The position numbers and the translations under genes are program-made. Under the pieces are notes generated by a model. That model did no database searches. It was given only the letters and a program-made list of their open reading frames with translations, and was not told the origin of the DNA. A stretch of 64,000 nt of DNA from Halomonas aestuarii (GTDB lineage: Bacteria > Pseudomonadota > Gammaproteobacteria > Pseudomonadales > Halomonadaceae), in assembly GCF_001886615.1 (NCBI RefSeq), contig NZ_CP018139.1, positions 806,001-870,000 on the forward strand. The letters run 5' to 3'. Below are positions 1 through 8,178 of the stretch, one piece after another. The stretch's first letter is position 1. Every line of letters begins with the position of its first letter.

Positions 1-155
1 CCGAGCACGAACATCAGGGTCGGGTCCCAGGCGCCCGCGAGGTCCAGGAAACCAATCACCCGGGCGGGGTCGGTCATGCCGGAGACGGCGAGGCCGAGGC
101 CGAAGATCAGCCCGGCGACATAGCCCATCAGGGTCTTGACGCTCTCGGTCTTCAT
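1..155 (-). CDS. YeeE/YedE-family membrane protein (DUF6691-like), C-terminus beyond window
   Basis: This is the first 51 codons of a gene that continues past the left edge. The N-terminus begins MKTESVKTLMGYVAGLIFGL and continues with GLAVSGMTDPARVIGFLD, a glycine-rich first membrane helix and loop typical of the half-size YeeE/YedE proteins of the thiosulfate/sulfur-compound transporter superfamily. Its ATG overlaps the stop codon of the preceding gene (ATGA), so the two are almost certainly co-translated and form the two halves of one permease, as is usual for split YeeE/YedE pairs. Substrate (thiosulfate or another reduced sulfur compound) is inferred from family and from the sulfide-oxidation neighbours. 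Confidence 0.8.
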   Translation of the reverse strand, partial: MKTESVKTLMGYVAGLIFGLGLAVSGMTDPARVIGFLDLAGAWDPTLMFVL

Positions 156-613
156 GCCCCACCTCCGATCACGTGACGGACCACGAAGACGGTGATGATG
201 GCAGTGACCAGGAAGGTCACGGTGGCCACCAGGGAGCGCACCGAGAGCCGCGACAGGCCGCAGACGCCATGTCCGCTGGTGCAGCCGCTGCCAAGGCCAG
301 TGCCGAGGCCCACCAGCAGGCCGGCCAGCAGCATCAGGGGCACGCCCCCGGCCGGCGCGCCGATCACCTCGCCCGGCGCGCCGGCCACGTTGCCGGCCCC
401 GCCGCCGGCGAGCATCAGCACGATCGGGCCGCTGATCAGGCCGAGCAGGAAGGCCAGGCGCCAGGCGCTGTCCCCCGGGGGCCTCGCCGTGACCAGGGTC
501 CCGATGATCCCGCTGATGCCGGCGATGCGACCAAGGGTCGCCATCAGCCAGGTGGCCGAGAGGCCGATCAGGATGCCCCCGATCAGCCCCTGCAGGCTAG
601 TCATCCAATCCAC
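152..613 (-). CDS. YeeE/YedE-family transporter subunit
   Basis: A 153-residue, very hydrophobic protein with about four membrane segments. Around residues 105-120 it carries GLGSGCTSGHGVCGLSRLS, the cysteine-containing signature of the YeeE/YedE (TsuA-like) family, whose characterised member conducts thiosulfate. It is half the length of full YeeE proteins; the partner half is the next gene, which starts inside this gene's stop codon. Located at the end of a run of sulfide-oxidation genes read in the same direction, it probably moves a sulfur product across the inner membrane. The substrate itself cannot be read from sequence. Confidence 0.85.
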   Translation of the reverse strand: MDWMTSLQGLIGGILIGLSATWLMATLGRIAGISGIIGTLVTARPPGDSAWRLAFLLGLISGPIVLMLAGGGAGNVAGAPGEVIGAPAGGVPLMLLAGLLVGLGTGLGSGCTSGHGVCGLSRLSVRSLVATVTFLVTAIITVFVVRHVIGGGA

Positions 614-646
614 GTGAGGTCTCCTTCAGAGTGCATGAGTGGCCGT

Positions 647-838
647 TCACTTCTGCTCCTTGCAAGTGCTGATGCCCAGCAGGCGATAGGCGGGACAGGT
701 GTTGAGCAGGCCGGTGGCCAGGGGCACCACCCCGATCCAGCCCCAGGCGCCGATCATCCCGGTGATGGCCATGCCGATCAGGATGGCGCCGATGACGATG
801 CGAACGATCTTGTCGATACCGCCGACGTTCTTCTTCAT
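647..838 (-). CDS. DUF2892 (YgaP-like) inner-membrane protein
   Basis: A 63-residue protein, MKKNVGGIDKIVRIVIGAIL followed by two hydrophobic segments and the ending CPAYRLLGISTCKEQK. The pattern MxxNVGxxDRxxRxxxG plus two helices and the CPxYxLxGxxTC tail is that of the DUF2892 family. That domain is also the C-terminal membrane anchor of the rhodanese YgaP, and it is often found free beside sulfur-transfer genes. It sits between the SulP permease and the YeeE pair, same strand. Function is unknown; a role in membrane handling of sulfane sulfur is inferred from context. Confidence 0.85.
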   Translation of the reverse strand: MKKNVGGIDKIVRIVIGAILIGMAITGMIGAWGWIGVVPLATGLLNTCPAYRLLGISTCKEQK

Positions 839-916
839 GGTGAGACTCCTTGGTGTCGATCGGGACGCCGGCCCTCTGGCCGGGCATCCCCTGTCGGGTG
901 GGCAGACCCCACCCGG

Positions 917-2683
917 TTACTTGTGGATGACGACGCCGCTCCCGCCACAGGCCGCCCCCGACGCCTCGGCCGGGACCTCGTCGTGCAACGCGCGCCAGGC
1001 GTCGTAGGTGCTCAGGAACACCCGGCCGGTCAGCTCCCGGCAGAACGCGGTATGCTCCAGGCGGTCCATCACCGGCCCCTTGACCTCGGCCAGGTGCAGG
1101 GCGACGGCGGAGTCCTTCAGCCGGGCGTTGATCGCCTCGAGGCTCTCCAGCGCGGAGGCATCGATGACGTTCACCGCCTGGCAGGCCAGCACGATATGGG
1201 CCAGGCCCGGCTGGCGAGCCGCCAGGGCCATGACGGTGTCCTCCAGGTAGCGAGCATTGGCGAAGTAGAGGCTCTCGTCGACCCGCAGGATGGCAATCCG
1301 CTCGTCGGTCTCGACCTCGTGGCGCCGCACGTTGCGGAAGTGCTCGCTCCCGGGGACCCGGCCCACCACGGCGCTGTGCGGCCGACTGGTGCGATAGAGG
1401 TGCAGCCCGAGGGAGAGCCCCACGCCGACCAGGATACCGCTCTCCACGCCATGGACCAGGGTCAGGACCAGCGTCGCCAGCATGGCCACGCCGTCGGCGC
1501 GGGAGTAGGACCAGGTGCGCCGGATGGCGGGCAGGTCGATCAGGGTGCCCACGGCGACGATGATCGTGGCGGCCAGCGTCGCCTTGGGCAGGAAGGCCAG
1601 GGGGGTGGTCAGGGCAAGCGTCGCCACGGCGATGCCCACGGCAGTGAAGGCGCCGGCGAGCGGCGTGGCGGCCCCGGCCTCGAAGTTGACCACCGACCGG
1701 GAGAAGCCGCCAGATACCGGCGAGCCGCCGCTCGTTCCGGCGCCGATGTTGGCCAGCCCCATGGCGATCAGTTCCTGGTTGGGATCGATCCGCTGGCGCC
1801 GCTTGGCGGCCAGGGTCTGGGCCACCGAGACCGACTCCACGAACCCCACCAGGCTGATCAGCACCGCGGCCGGCGCGAGGGTCGACCACAGCCCGGGGTC
1901 CAGGCTCGGCAGGGCCAGGCTCGGCAGGCCGCTGGGCACCTCGCCGACCAGGGCGACGCCCTGTGCGCCTAGCCCCAGCCCCCAGGCCAGCAGGGTGGTG
2001 ACGATCACCGCCGACACCGGGGCGGCCTTGGCCGCCAGGTCCGCCGCGGTGCTCGACAGCCCCAGGCGGCCCAGCCAGCCCTTGAGCTTGCGCCGGCAGA
2101 TCAGCAGGTACGCCCAGACGCCCAGGCCGATCGCCAGGGTGATGGCGTTGGTCTCTCCCAGCCCCGCGATCAGCGACGAGCCCATCTCCACCAGGTTGTG
2201 GCCGGACGCCTGCACCCCCAGCACGTGACGCAGCTGGCTGGCGGCGATCAGGATGCCCGAGGCGGTGACGAAGCCCGAGATCACCGGATGGCTCAGGAAG
2301 TTGGCGAGAAACCCCAGGCGCAGCAGGCCCATGGTGACCAGCACCAGGCCGGAGAGGGCGGCCAGCACCAGGGCCGCCCCGACGTACTCCGCGCTGCCGG
2401 GGGCGGCGATGCCCGACAGCGCCGAGGCGGTCATCAGAGAGGCCACCGCCACCGGCCCCACCGCCAGGGTGGCGCTGGTGCCGAAGACGGCATAGACCAC
2501 CAGCGGCAGCATGCTGGCATAGAGGCCCACCTCAGGGGGCAGGCCGGCCAGCAGGGCGTAGGCCAGCGCCTGGGGCACCAGCATCAGGGTGACGATCACT
2601 GCCGCCAGCAGGTCGCGCGCCAGGACATCGCGGCGGTAGCCGTGCAGCCAGCCGATCAGGGGAATCCAGCGGGAAGGGATCAT
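917..2683 (-). CDS. SulP-family anion (sulfate) permease with STAS domain
   Basis: A 588-residue protein with the SulP layout: an N-terminal cytoplasmic stretch (MIPSRWIPLIGWLHGYRRDV), about 10-14 hydrophobic segments over residues 20-430, including the family motif region PQALAYALLAGLPPEVGLYAS, and a C-terminal STAS domain at roughly residues 450-560. Members are proton- or sodium-coupled sulfate, bicarbonate or other anion transporters of the inner membrane. The position directly downstream of the sulfide:quinone oxidoreductase suggests transport of sulfate or a related sulfur oxyanion, but bicarbonate is an alternative for this family. Confidence 0.92.
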   Translation of the reverse strand: MIPSRWIPLIGWLHGYRRDVLARDLLAAVIVTLMLVPQALAYALLAGLPPEVGLYASMLPLVVYAVFGTSATLAVGPVAVASLMTASALSGIAAPGSAEYVGAALVLAALSGLVLVTMGLLRLGFLANFLSHPVISGFVTASGILIAASQLRHVLGVQASGHNLVEMGSSLIAGLGETNAITLAIGLGVWAYLLICRRKLKGWLGRLGLSSTAADLAAKAAPVSAVIVTTLLAWGLGLGAQGVALVGEVPSGLPSLALPSLDPGLWSTLAPAAVLISLVGFVESVSVAQTLAAKRRQRIDPNQELIAMGLANIGAGTSGGSPVSGGFSRSVVNFEAGAATPLAGAFTAVGIAVATLALTTPLAFLPKATLAATIIVAVGTLIDLPAIRRTWSYSRADGVAMLATLVLTLVHGVESGILVGVGLSLGLHLYRTSRPHSAVVGRVPGSEHFRNVRRHEVETDERIAILRVDESLYFANARYLEDTVMALAARQPGLAHIVLACQAVNVIDASALESLEAINARLKDSAVALHLAEVKGPVMDRLEHTAFCRELTGRVFLSTYDAWRALHDEVPAEASGAACGGSGVVIHK

Positions 2684-2713
2684 GGGCGTCTCGTCATCGG
2701 TGGTGAACCCGGC

Positions 2714-3967
2714 TCACTCGCGACGGGCGGGGCGAGCCAGCCATTCATGCCCCTTGAGCATGCCGTTCCAGTAGAGCCAGGGAAGCTGCTTGGCCTTGAG
2801 CCACCAGGCCCAGCGGGTCGCCTGGGTGCCCTCGTTGACCCAGCGCGGAAAGGTCGGCTGCAGGGCGCCGCCGTAGCCGAACTCGGCGAGCACGATGCGC
2901 CCCCGCTCCACGGTCAGCGGACAGGAGCCGTAGCCCAGATACGCGGCGCGCAGCGGGGCCTCGTCCAGGGAGGCCAGCAGGTTCTCGGCCACCACCGGCG
3001 CCTGCTTGCGCACCGCCGCCGCGGTCTTGGCATTGGACGTGCCGCTGGCGTCGCCCAGGCCGAACACCGCCGGGTAGCGGACGTGCTGCAGGGTCTCGGG
3101 GTCCAGGTCCAGCCAGCCGGTCTCGTTGGCCAGCCGCGACGTCGCGATGAAGGCCGGCGCCTTCTGCGGCGGCACCACGTGCAGCATGTCGAAGGGCCGC
3201 TCCTCCTCGCCCTCGCCGTCCTCGCCGCTCACCGCGAAACGCGCCGTGCGGGAGGGCCCGTCCACGGCCACCAGGCGATGACCGAAGGCCTTCTCGATGC
3301 CGTAGCTCTCGATGTAGCGCTCCAGGGCCGGCACATAGTCCGGCACCCCGAACAGCACCTGTCCGGCATTGCAGAAGCTCACCTCGATGTCGCCCAGGCG
3401 CCCCTGGCGACGCCAGTGGTCGCAGGACAGGTACATGGCCTTCTGCGGGGCCCCGGCACACTTGATCGGCATGGGCGGCTGGGTGAACAGCGCCCTGCCC
3501 TTCTCCAGCGACTGGACCAGCAACCAGGTGTAGGGGGCGAGGTCGAAGCGGTAGTTGGAGGTGACCCCATGGTGGCCCAGCGTCTGCTCCAGTCCCTCGA
3601 TGGCGCCCCAGTCGATCACCAGCCCCGGCGCCACCACGAGCCGGGTGTAGCCGAGACGGCGGCCATCCCCCAGCATCACCTCGCCGGCCTCCGGGTCGAC
3701 GCGATCGGCGTCGACCGCATACCAGCTGGCCTTGTCGGGAATGACATCGGCCATGGGACGTCGGGTGATGGCGGCCGAGAAGACACCCCCGCCGACCAGG
3801 GTCCAGCCGGGCTGGTAGCTGTGCATCTCGGCGGGCTCGACGATGGCGATGTCCAGATCGCCGCGGCGCTTCAGCAGGCTCGCCGTCACGGCGATGCCCG
3901 CCGCACCGCCGCCGATCACGACGACATCATGGTGGCGAGAGGCATTCTCGGGGGGCGTGGGGTGCAT
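2714..3967 (-). CDS. sqr: SQOR-type sulfide:quinone oxidoreductase
   Basis: A 417-residue FAD-dependent oxidoreductase. The dinucleotide-binding motif VVIGGGAAGIAVTASLLKRR lies at residues 16-35. KCAGAPQKAMYL (Cys170) and LGYGSCPLTVERGRIVL (Cys349) match the two redox-active cysteine contexts of the mitochondrial SQOR-like (type II) class. VFGLGDASGTSNAKTAAAVRKQ at about residues 301-322 is the second FAD contact. The enzyme oxidises sulfide to sulfane sulfur and passes electrons to quinone at the inner membrane, protecting the cell from sulfide. The downstream-acting persulfide dioxygenase and sulfurtransferase genes lie immediately upstream in transcription order, making a coherent sulfide-detoxification cluster. 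Polysulfide release versus transfer to a low-molecular-weight thiol is not determinable here. Confidence 0.92.
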   Translation of the reverse strand: MHPTPPENASRHHDVVVIGGGAAGIAVTASLLKRRGDLDIAIVEPAEMHSYQPGWTLVGGGVFSAAITRRPMADVIPDKASWYAVDADRVDPEAGEVMLGDGRRLGYTRLVVAPGLVIDWGAIEGLEQTLGHHGVTSNYRFDLAPYTWLLVQSLEKGRALFTQPPMPIKCAGAPQKAMYLSCDHWRRQGRLGDIEVSFCNAGQVLFGVPDYVPALERYIESYGIEKAFGHRLVAVDGPSRTARFAVSGEDGEGEEERPFDMLHVVPPQKAPAFIATSRLANETGWLDLDPETLQHVRYPAVFGLGDASGTSNAKTAAAVRKQAPVVAENLLASLDEAPLRAAYLGYGSCPLTVERGRIVLAEFGYGGALQPTFPRWVNEGTQATRWAWWLKAKQLPWLYWNGMLKGHEWLARPARRE

Positions 3968-4012
3968 GGCATGGCTCCAGGGCGTGGTGATCGTTGTCGT
4001 GACGATCGCCCG

Positions 4013-4432
4013 TCAGGCCTTGAGCATCTCGCGGATCGGCTGGGGGTCATGGCCCGCGTCATGGGCGGCGGCCAGCAGCGCCGCAATGTTGCAGCCGGCC
4101 TCACGTGAGCGGGCCTGGGCCCAGAGATGCACGGCCCGCTTGCCGGTCCGGCAGAAGGCCAGGATGGGCGCGGGCATCTCCTCGAGGGCCTGGCCGAAGG
4201 CCTCGATGTCGGTCTCGGCGTAGTCGCCTGGGGTCACGGGGATGCTGCGCCACTCGAGGCCCAGCTCGGCGGCCCGGGCCCTCAGGGGGCGGTCGTCGGG
4301 ATGGTCCTCGGCCTCGCCGGGACGGCGGTTGCAGATCACCGAGCGGAAACCGCGACGGGCGACCTCGTCGAGATCGGCGGGGGTCACGGCATCGGCGATG
4401 GCGAAGCCGGCTTCGAGTTCGTGGATCTGCAT
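4013..4432 (-). CDS. TIGR01244/DUF442-family sulfurtransferase
   Basis: A 139-residue protein with the phosphatase/rhodanese-like active loop AFCRTGKRA, catalytic Cys94. This is the DUF442 (TIGR01244) family, which occurs alone or fused to persulfide-dioxygenase domains in Blh-type proteins and acts as a sulfurtransferase on sulfane sulfur. The start at 4432 (MQIHELEAGF) is chosen because AGGAG lies nine bases before it. A longer reading from a TTG at 4447 would place that ribosome site inside the coding region. It lies between a persulfide dioxygenase and SQR and probably hands persulfide sulfur between them. Confidence 0.85.
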   Translation of the reverse strand: MQIHELEAGFAIADAVTPADLDEVARRGFRSVICNRRPGEAEDHPDDRPLRARAAELGLEWRSIPVTPGDYAETDIEAFGQALEEMPAPILAFCRTGKRAVHLWAQARSREAGCNIAALLAAAHDAGHDPQPIREMLKA

Positions 4433-4473
4433 GGACACTCTCCTCAAAAGATCAGGCCTGGGATGATGGGAGA

Positions 4474-5355
4474 TCAGAACTTGTTGATCGGCACCTTGAG
4501 ATAGACCTGGCCGTTGTCCTCGGCCGGCGGCATGTGACCGGCGCGCATGTTGACCTGCACCGACGGCAGGATCAGGCGGGGCATGTCGAGGGTCGCGTCG
4601 CGCTCGGTGCGCATCTTGACGAACTCGTCCTCGCTGACCCCTTCGTGGACATGCACGTTGTGGGCGCGCTGCTCGGCCACGCTGGTCTCGTGCTGGTACT
4701 CCTCGCGCTCCGGCGCCTTGTAGTCATGACAAAGGAACAGCCGGGTCTCGACCGGCAGGGCCAGCACCTTCTGGATGGAACGGTAGAGGGTGCGCGCATC
4801 GCCGCCCGGGAAGTCGCAGCGGGCGGTGCCGTAGTCCGGCATGAAGAGGGTGTCGCCGACGAAGGCGGCATCGCCGATCACGTAGGTCAGGCAGGCCGGG
4901 GTATGGCCCGGCGTGTGCAACACCCGCCCTTCCAGGTGGCCGATGGTGAGGGTGTCGCCCTCCTCGAAGAGGCGGTCGAACTGGCTGCCGTCGCGGGCGA
5001 ACTCGGTGCCGGCATTGAAGGCCTTGCCAAAGACGTCCTGCACCACGGTGATGTTGGCCCCGATGCCGGTCTTGCCGCCCAGCTTCTCGTGCAGGTAGGG
5101 CGCGGCGGAGAGGTGGTCGGCGTGGACATGGGTCTCGAGAATCCACTCGACCTCGAGCCCGTGCTCTCGCACGAAGGCGATGATTTCATCGGCGGAACGC
5201 ACGTCGGTGCGACCGGCGGCGTAGTCGAAGTCGAGGACCGAATCGAGAATAGCGCAGGCCTTGCTGTCAGGGTCCTGCACCACATAGCTGAAGGTGTTGG
5301 TGGGCTCATCGAAGAAGTGGGTCACGATGGGACGGGGCAGGCTTGACTGGGGCAT
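4474..5355 (-). CDS. Persulfide-dioxygenase-like MBL-fold metallo-hydrolase (copy 1)
   Basis: A 293-residue metallo-beta-lactamase-fold protein. Metal ligands are visible in ETHVHADHLSAA (HxHxDH), LHTPGHTPACLTY, VGDTLFMPDYGTARCDFPGG and FLCHDY, and DYGTARCDFPGGDA is the signature of the ETHE1/Blh persulfide dioxygenase group. These enzymes use a mononuclear iron to oxidise glutathione persulfide to sulfite. The ATG at 5355 is preferred over the upstream TTG at 5364, because GGAG sits ten bases before the ATG but abuts the TTG. A closely related paralogue follows at 5507-6418; the two share length and all ligand motifs. Glyoxalase II is the main alternative but lacks this DFPGG motif. Confidence 0.88.
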   Translation of the reverse strand: MPQSSLPRPIVTHFFDEPTNTFSYVVQDPDSKACAILDSVLDFDYAAGRTDVRSADEIIAFVREHGLEVEWILETHVHADHLSAAPYLHEKLGGKTGIGANITVVQDVFGKAFNAGTEFARDGSQFDRLFEEGDTLTIGHLEGRVLHTPGHTPACLTYVIGDAAFVGDTLFMPDYGTARCDFPGGDARTLYRSIQKVLALPVETRLFLCHDYKAPEREEYQHETSVAEQRAHNVHVHEGVSEDEFVKMRTERDATLDMPRLILPSVQVNMRAGHMPPAEDNGQVYLKVPINKF

Positions 5356-5415
5356 GGGAAGCAATCTCCATCGAATCTCGTTGACCGGGTGATGTCGCCA
5401 GCATATACGAAAGAC

Positions 5416-5446
5416 AGTTATTAGATAATATCGTTTTGATATATCA
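5416..5446 (-). promoter_or_regulatory. AT-rich putative operator upstream of persulfide dioxygenase copy 1
   Basis: In an otherwise GC-rich region this stretch is strongly AT-rich. Plus-strand bases 5434-5446 read TTTTGATATATCA, and ATATC-GTTTT-GATAT forms an inverted repeat. TTATCTAATAA on the minus strand (TTAT-CTA-ATAA) is a second small palindrome. A related sequence, TTTTGATCTATATG, occurs at 6488-6501, at a similar distance before the second dioxygenase gene. Binding by an ArsR-type sulfide sensor (BigR/SqrR class) is an inference from gene content; no such regulator is in the window. Confidence 0.35.
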
Positions 5447-5506
5447 GGTCCGGGGCAGATGCCGTTTCGTCGACATCGCCCCGTCGCGACGGGCCCGCCC
5501 CTGACG

Positions 5507-6418
5507 TCACTCCCAGGCGGCGCCTTCCAGGGCGTCCAGCGGAATCTTCAGGTAGCGCTTGCCGTTGGACTCGGGCTCCGGCAGGCGACCGCCCCGGGTA
5601 TTCACTTGCAGGGCGTGCAGGATCAACTTGGGCATCGGCAGCTCGCTGTCGCGCTGGTCGCGCATGTTCACATAGTCGTCCTCGGTGACGCGGCCGGCGA
5701 GGTGCTTGTTGCTCTCGCGCTGCTCGCGCACCGTGCTCTCCCACTCCGGCTCACGGCCACCTGGCATGTAGTCGTGGCCGGTGAACAGGCGCGTCTCGTC
5801 GGGCAGGGCCAGGATCGCCTGGATGGAGCGCCACAGCTGATGGGCGTCGCCGCCGGGGAAGTCGGCCCGGGCGGTGCCGAAGTCCGGCTGGAAGAGGGTG
5901 TCGTGGACGAAGGCGGCATCACCGATCACATAGGTGATCGAGGCCAGGGTGTGGCCCGGCGAGAACATCACCCGCGCCTCGAGGTCCCCGATGCGGAAGG
6001 TGTCTCCCTCGGCGAACAGGCGGTCCCACTGGGAGCCGTCGGCCGGGAAGTCGGGCCAATGGTAGATCTCCTTCCAGAGCGCCTGTACCTCGACCACCTT
6101 CTCGCCGATGGCGGTGGGAGCGCCGGTCTTCTCCTTCAGGTACTGCGCCGCGGAGAAGTGATCGGCATGGGGGTGGGTGTCGAGGATCCACTGCACTTCG
6201 AACCCCTGCTCCTTCACGTAGGCGAGCACCTCGTCGGCATGCCGGGTGGTGGTGGCGCCGGACTTCTCGTCGAAGTCGTGGACCGGGTCGATGATGGCGC
6301 ACTGTCGGGTCGACGGGTCGCTGACCACGTACTGCACGCTGAAGGTGCGCGGGTCGAAGAAGCCCGCGACCTCCGGCTGACCGGCGCCGGTGCTCGGGGA
6401 GAGGGCGAAGGTTTTCAT
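5507..6418 (-). CDS. Persulfide-dioxygenase-like MBL-fold metallo-hydrolase (copy 2)
   Basis: A 303-residue paralogue of the gene at 4474-5355. Ligand motifs are DTHPHADHFSAAQYL, MFSPGHTLASITYVIGDAAF, LFQPDFGTARADFPGGDAHQ and FTGHDYMPGG. It differs in having HDTLF where copy 1 has GDTLF, and HPHADH for HVHADH. It starts at the ATG at 6418 with GGAGG upstream (plus-strand cacctccgtt). It is divergent enough from copy 1 to suggest an old duplication and perhaps different substrates or expression. It has its own 189-base upstream region with an AT-rich motif like that of copy 1, so the two may be separately transcribed. Biochemical activity is inferred from family. Confidence 0.87.
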   Translation of the reverse strand: MKTFALSPSTGAGQPEVAGFFDPRTFSVQYVVSDPSTRQCAIIDPVHDFDEKSGATTTRHADEVLAYVKEQGFEVQWILDTHPHADHFSAAQYLKEKTGAPTAIGEKVVEVQALWKEIYHWPDFPADGSQWDRLFAEGDTFRIGDLEARVMFSPGHTLASITYVIGDAAFVHDTLFQPDFGTARADFPGGDAHQLWRSIQAILALPDETRLFTGHDYMPGGREPEWESTVREQRESNKHLAGRVTEDDYVNMRDQRDSELPMPKLILHALQVNTRGGRLPEPESNGKRYLKIPLDALEGAAWE

Positions 6419-6480
6419 GGGTCACCTCCGTTGGCGCCCGGGCTCGTTCGGACGCCCTTGAAGAATGTGGAATTACCTTA

Positions 6481-6501
6481 TCATCTTTTGATCTATATGC
6501 C
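6481..6501 (-). promoter_or_regulatory. AT-rich putative operator upstream of persulfide dioxygenase copy 2
   Basis: The plus strand reads TATCATCTTTTGATCTATAT at 6480-6499. It shares TTTTGAT(A/C)TAT with the site at 5434-5444, and both sites lie roughly 70-80 bases before the start codon of a persulfide dioxygenase gene. The shared spacing is the reason for reporting it; binding by a sulfide-responsive repressor is inference. Confidence 0.3.
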
Positions 6502-6607
6502 GATTGACCCCGTCCATCATGGCGATAGACGCAGGCAAGACAGGGGGAAGAGGCCTCAGCGGGGCGTCGCATGGCGCCCCGGAACCGACGGACAGCCCCA
6601 CGCTGTC

Positions 6608-8017
6608 CTAGAGCTCGATAAGGTCGCCGTAGCCGGGAATCTCGGCCTCGATGTCGCTCTCCGCGAGGGCCGCCTGCAGCGCCTGCTGGGCACCGGGCTC
6701 GCCATGCACCAGGTAGAAGCGCGGTCGATCGCGAAAGGCGCCGGCCCAGCCCAGCAGCTGGGTCTGACCGGCATGGGCCGAGAAGCCGCCGATGGTATGG
6801 ACCTTAGCCTTGACCGCCAGGTCGTGGCCCATCACGCGGATCCGGTCGGCGCCATCGACGATCTGGCGCCCCACCGTGCCCCCCGCCTGGAAGCCCACGA
6901 TCACCAGCCGGGTGCTCGGTCTCTCGAGGTTGTAGCGGAAATGATGGAGGATACGACCGCCGTTGCACATGCCGGCGCCGGCGATGATGATCGCCCCGCC
7001 ATGGATGCGGTTGATAGCCATCGACTCCTCCACCGTGCGGGTCATGCGCAGGATCGGCAGGTACTGGCTGGGATCACCGCTGGCGGCGACGTTGAGCACC
7101 TTGAGGTCGTCGGGATCCAGGGACTTGCGTGCCCGGTGGTAGAGCTCGGTGACCTTGATCGCCATGGGGCTGTCGAGGAACACCAGCTGCTGGCGAAGGC
7201 GCCCCTCGTGGTAGAGCACGCTGAGGTGGTAGAGGATCTCCTGGGTCCGCCCCACGGCGAAGGCGGGAATCAGCACGTTGCCGCCGTCGGCATGGGCCTC
7301 CTCCAGCACCTGGGCGAACTCCTCGAGGGTCTCGTCCAGGGGCCGGTGGTCGCGGTCGCCGTAGGTGCTCTCCATCAGCACGAGATCCGCATCGTAGAGC
7401 TTCTCGGGATCCCTCATCAGCACCGAGCTGGGGTTGCCGAGATCCCCCGAGAAGACCAGGCGCCGGGTCTGCCCCCCCGAGGGGATGGCCAGTTCGACGA
7501 CGGCCGAGCCCAGGATATGGCCGGCATTGCGGAACACCAGGGTGGCACCGCCCGGCAGGTCGATCGGCTGGCCGTAGCCGTGGGGCTCACAGAGCGCCAG
7601 GGTGCGTTCCACGTCCGCAAGCTCGTAGAGCGGCTCGGCCAGCGGCTTGCCGTCACGCTTGCGCCACTTGTTCTCCCACTCGACATCCTTGGCCATGATG
7701 AAGGCGGCATCCTGCAGCATGATCTCCAGCAGGTCCCGGGTGCCACGGGTACAGTGGATCGGCCCGGCATACCCCTCGCGGACGAGCTTCGGCAGCAGCC
7801 CCGAATGATCCAGATGGCCGTGGGACAGCACCACCGCCTCGAGCTGTCCGGCCAGGCTCCCGAAGGCGCGGGCGTTGGCCTCGTCGGCGTCACTGCCGCC
7901 CTGGTGCAGGCCGCACTCCAGCAGCAGCTTGTGCGAATGACGCCCGCCGTCCACCTCGATGAGGTAGCGTGAGCCGGTGACTTCCTTGACCGCACCCTGG
8001 AAGGTCAGTGTAGACAT
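6608..8017 (-). CDS. Beta-CASP metallo-beta-lactamase nuclease (RNA exonuclease-like)
   Basis: A 469-residue protein. Motif 2 of the metallo-beta-lactamase fold, LSHGHLDHSGLLPKL, is near residue 60. Later ligands include FSGDLG, and the beta-CASP part includes MESTYGDRDH, IIAGAGMCNGGRILHHFRYNL and the RMMBL-like segment VHTIGGFSAHAGQTQLLGW. This is the RNA-processing MBL family of the archaeal CPSF/bacterial exonuclease type, here acting in the cytoplasm on an unknown RNA. The start at 8017 (MSTLTFQGAVKEV) has GGGGAG eight bases upstream; the open frame extends 50 codons further without a start that has a ribosome site. It follows the sulfide genes on the same strand, but 189 bases apart, so membership of that operon is doubtful. 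Confidence 0.88.
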   Translation of the reverse strand: MSTLTFQGAVKEVTGSRYLIEVDGGRHSHKLLLECGLHQGGSDADEANARAFGSLAGQLEAVVLSHGHLDHSGLLPKLVREGYAGPIHCTRGTRDLLEIMLQDAAFIMAKDVEWENKWRKRDGKPLAEPLYELADVERTLALCEPHGYGQPIDLPGGATLVFRNAGHILGSAVVELAIPSGGQTRRLVFSGDLGNPSSVLMRDPEKLYDADLVLMESTYGDRDHRPLDETLEEFAQVLEEAHADGGNVLIPAFAVGRTQEILYHLSVLYHEGRLRQQLVFLDSPMAIKVTELYHRARKSLDPDDLKVLNVAASGDPSQYLPILRMTRTVEESMAINRIHGGAIIIAGAGMCNGGRILHHFRYNLERPSTRLVIVGFQAGGTVGRQIVDGADRIRVMGHDLAVKAKVHTIGGFSAHAGQTQLLGWAGAFRDRPRFYLVHGEPGAQQALQAALAESDIEAEIPGYGDLIEL

Positions 8018-8178
8018 GGTCTCGCTCCCCGTGGCTCGCCTGCCGGGGCCTGACCGTCGAATCAGGCACCCTGTCGACTCAGCATAACGGATACGAGATT
8101 CGGCGGGTTGCGCGAGGTCAACGGCAGGGACGATGCCGCCAGGGCGCCCGGAGCCCCGATCAGGCACCGCCGGAGCGG

